Below, one piece after another: positions 13,083 through 14,315 of a stretch of DNA of 14,315 nt (position 1 is the first letter of the stretch; the number at the start of each line of letters is the position of its first letter). Origin of the DNA: Clostridiales bacterium. GTDB lineage: Bacteria > Bacillota > Clostridia > Lachnospirales > Lachnospiraceae. The notes beneath the pieces were generated by a model, which did no database searches, had not been told where the DNA came from, and saw only the letters and a list, made by a program, of their open reading frames with translations. Location of the stretch: positions 1 to 14,315 of the forward strand of contig JAATEU010000295.1 of assembly GCA_015655565.1 (NCBI GenBank), written 5' to 3'. The position numbers were made by a program, and so were the translations under genes.

Positions 13083-14042
13083 ATGTCTAAATTGCTTGAA
13101 GTGCGAGTTCTGAAAAAATATTTTGAAACAAAACGAGGGTTGCTACATGCAGTTGACGGAGTAAACTTTGCTATCGACGAAGGCAAAACCTTGGGAGTTG
13201 TGGGGGAATCCGGTTGCGGTAAATCTACTCTCGGCAGGGTTGTGATTCGCTTACTTGATTCTACGGATGGCGCAATTTTATTTCAGAGCAAAGATATAAC
13301 CAATGTAAAGGATAAGCGAACGATCCGTCGAGAAATGCAGATTATATTTCAGGATCCTTTTTCTTCATTTAATCCAAGAATGTCAATTAGTGAGATAATT
13401 GGAGAGCCACTTACGATACATAAAATGTGCAAAAATAAAGTTGAACTCAAAGATCGTGTAAGTGAGCTTATGGATACAGTAGGATTAGCTCTACGCCTTG
13501 CTAATTCCTATCCCCATGAGTTGGATGGGGGACGCCGTCAAAGAATAGGTATAGCACGTGCTTTGGCTTTAGATCCTAAATTTATCGTATGTGATGAACC
13601 GGTATCTGCTCTTGACGTTTCTATTCAAGCTCAGATTCTAAATCTAATGCAGGATTTGCAGGAACAGCGAAACTTCACATACATGTTTATAACCCATGAT
13701 TTGTCGGTGGTTAAGCATATATCAGATGAAATCATGGTTATGTATCTTGGAATGATAGTAGAAAAATGCGAATCCAACGAGCTATTTGAACATACTTTGC
13801 ATCCATACACCAAAGCCCTACTTTCCGCAATCCCTGAACCAACGATTAAGAAAACGAAACAGCGCCTATTGCTTCAAGGAGAAATTACATCACCCATAAA
13901 TCCAAAACCAGGATGTCGTTTTGCTGCTAGATGCAATTATGCCTGTGATAAATGTAGTCAAGTGACCCCAACGCTTGAGGAAGTTTCGCCAGGGCACTTT
14001 GTGGCTTGCCACCTAGTACAGCCCTGCACAATTATCGCCTAA
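13083..14042 (+). CDS. ABC transporter ATPase, DppF/OppF type, with a variant signature motif
   Basis: Second ATPase subunit, 319 residues from ATG 13083 (GGAGGG at 13073-13078 is 4 bases ahead; an in-frame TTG at 13071 overlaps it and is rejected). Walker A Gly41-Glu-Ser-Gly-Cys-Gly-Lys-Ser48, Q-loop Gln90-Asp, Walker B with Cys170-Asp-Glu172-Pro and switch His205 are intact. The ABC signature reads Leu147-Asp-Gly-Gly-Arg-Arg-Gln-Arg, with Asp in place of the usual Ser. I recall this variant from other clostridial OppF-like proteins, so it is probably a subfamily trait rather than damage. The C-terminal cysteines are Cys278, Cys284, Cys288/291 and Cys309. The last nine residues (from Leu311) and the stop are encoded by the palindromic element that begins at 14013. 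Confidence 0.94.
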   Translation: MSKLLEVRVLKKYFETKRGLLHAVDGVNFAIDEGKTLGVVGESGCGKSTLGRVVIRLLDSTDGAILFQSKDITNVKDKRTIRREMQIIFQDPFSSFNPRMSISEIIGEPLTIHKMCKNKVELKDRVSELMDTVGLALRLANSYPHELDGGRRQRIGIARALALDPKFIVCDEPVSALDVSIQAQILNLMQDLQEQRNFTYMFITHDLSVVKHISDEIMVMYLGMIVEKCESNELFEHTLHPYTKALLSAIPEPTIKKTKQRLLLQGEITSPINPKPGCRFAARCNYACDKCSQVTPTLEEVSPGHFVACHLVQPCTIIA

Positions 14043-14179
14043 TTCAGCACCCGCTATTTACGCCAGTGCTGCGTTGTCGTCAGTCAGCGTAGAGCACCGC
14101 TACGCTTCCTTCCTCCGCCTTGCCCTGACGCAAATATCAGGCACTGATATTAAGCGAAATTTATGCAGGGCCGTACTAG
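14013..14179. repeat. 167-bp palindromic, MITE-like element, G+C-rich core
   Basis: The arms 14013-14069 and 14122-14179 are imperfect inverted repeats, matching at about 45 of 58 aligned positions by hand, with one single-base gap. The outer 16 bases (CTAGTACAGCCCTGCA against TGCAGGGCCGTACTAG) differ at one position. The centre contains the hairpin AGCGTAG (14086-14092)/CTACGCT (14100-14106), and the right arm holds its own perfect ATATCAG-GCA-CTGATAT. The core is clearly richer in G+C than its surroundings. All eight transition differences between the arms have the direction that gives G-U pairs in a minus-strand RNA. No convincing target-site duplication is visible. It overlaps the 3' end of the ATPase gene. 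A repeated intergenic element or a structured RNA are both possible. Confidence 0.7.
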
Positions 14180-14289
14180 TAGACGAAATTAATAAATAAG
14201 TTAAATGAAAATCAATTGAACATTGAAATAAATATGGCCATACACAGAATTTACGCCTGTGAGCAAGTCGCAGACAGAAAGGTTTAAAA

Positions 14290-14315
14290 ATGATTGTAAG
14301 ATCCGAAAGAAGTAC
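14290..14315 (+). CDS. Start of an unidentified gene, cut by the window edge
   Basis: AGAAAGG (14276-14282) lies 7 bases before ATG 14290, which opens the frame Met-Ile-Val-Arg-Ser-Glu-Arg-Ser to the end of the window. Only eight codons are visible, so no function can be assigned. It has the same orientation as the transport cluster and could belong to it, with the palindromic element in between. Confidence 0.4.

Noticed and set aside
14243..14261. CACAG/CTGTG inverted repeat before the last partial gene
   Set aside because: Five-base arms only, with no supporting context.
1..14315. CRISPR arrays, tRNA or rRNA genes
   Set aside because: I looked for regularly spaced repeats, cloverleaf-like segments with CCA-type ends and conserved rRNA strings and saw none.

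Overview
The window is AT-rich (coding DNA roughly one-third G+C), relies on strong purine Shine-Dalgarno sites and several GTG/TTG starts. It carries a clostridial-type Agr peptide signalling locus and remnants of a serine recombinase. Together these point to a Gram-positive anaerobe of the class Clostridia, most like Lachnospiraceae. The family is an inference from style; no rRNA or other marker gene is present.

Left part (1-5450). The window opens inside a class 3-type aldehyde dehydrogenase gene, closed by a good terminator (1207-1250). Next comes a complete Agr-type quorum-sensing operon, all on the + strand: a small XRE/Cro-type regulator (1466), a LytTR response regulator (1821, AgrA-like), a membrane GHKL histidine kinase (2545, AgrC-like), a 52-residue pheromone precursor too short for routine gene callers (4044, AgrD) and the processing endopeptidase AgrB (4202, overlapping agrD by one base). 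The peptide has an unusual Cys-Cys-Cys-Ile-Phe core in front of a His-Gln-Pro-Lys-Lys-Pro recognition segment. Directly behind agrB lie a frameshifted C-terminal remnant of a large serine recombinase (4780-5165), and then a small acidic ORF (5211) with a duplicated Cys-Ser-x-Trp-Gln-Asp/Asn unit. That ORF resembles a ribosomally made peptide precursor; a very strong ribosome-binding site inside its 3' end leads only to a 10-codon stub and a terminator.

Middle (5446-7004). A probable vestige of a transposase N-terminus (minus strand), a perfect 16-bp bidirectional terminator, and a minus-strand LysR-type regulator that starts at a TTG codon. A 385-bp AT-rich divergent intergenic region holds one compact compound dyad (6835-6866) containing a textbook ATAG-N7-CTAT LysR-type box.

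Right part (7005-14042). A + strand gene cluster facing away from lysR: an SLC13/DASS-family permease, then a complete five-component peptide/nickel-type ABC importer (lipoprotein binding protein, two permeases, two ATPases). The likely logic is that the LysR regulator senses a small substrate and controls uptake by two different transporter types. A hairpin between the binding-protein and permease genes probably helps keep the binding protein in excess.

Right end (14013-14315). A G+C-rich 167-bp palindromic, MITE-like element with about 57-bp imperfect arms supplies the last nine codons and the stop of the second ATPase gene. Its arm differences are polarised so that a minus-strand RNA would pair through G-U wobbles. 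The start of another + strand gene lies at the edge (14290).

The most interesting candidates are the tri-cysteine Agr peptide, the repeat-bearing small ORF behind the agr operon and the terminal palindromic element.
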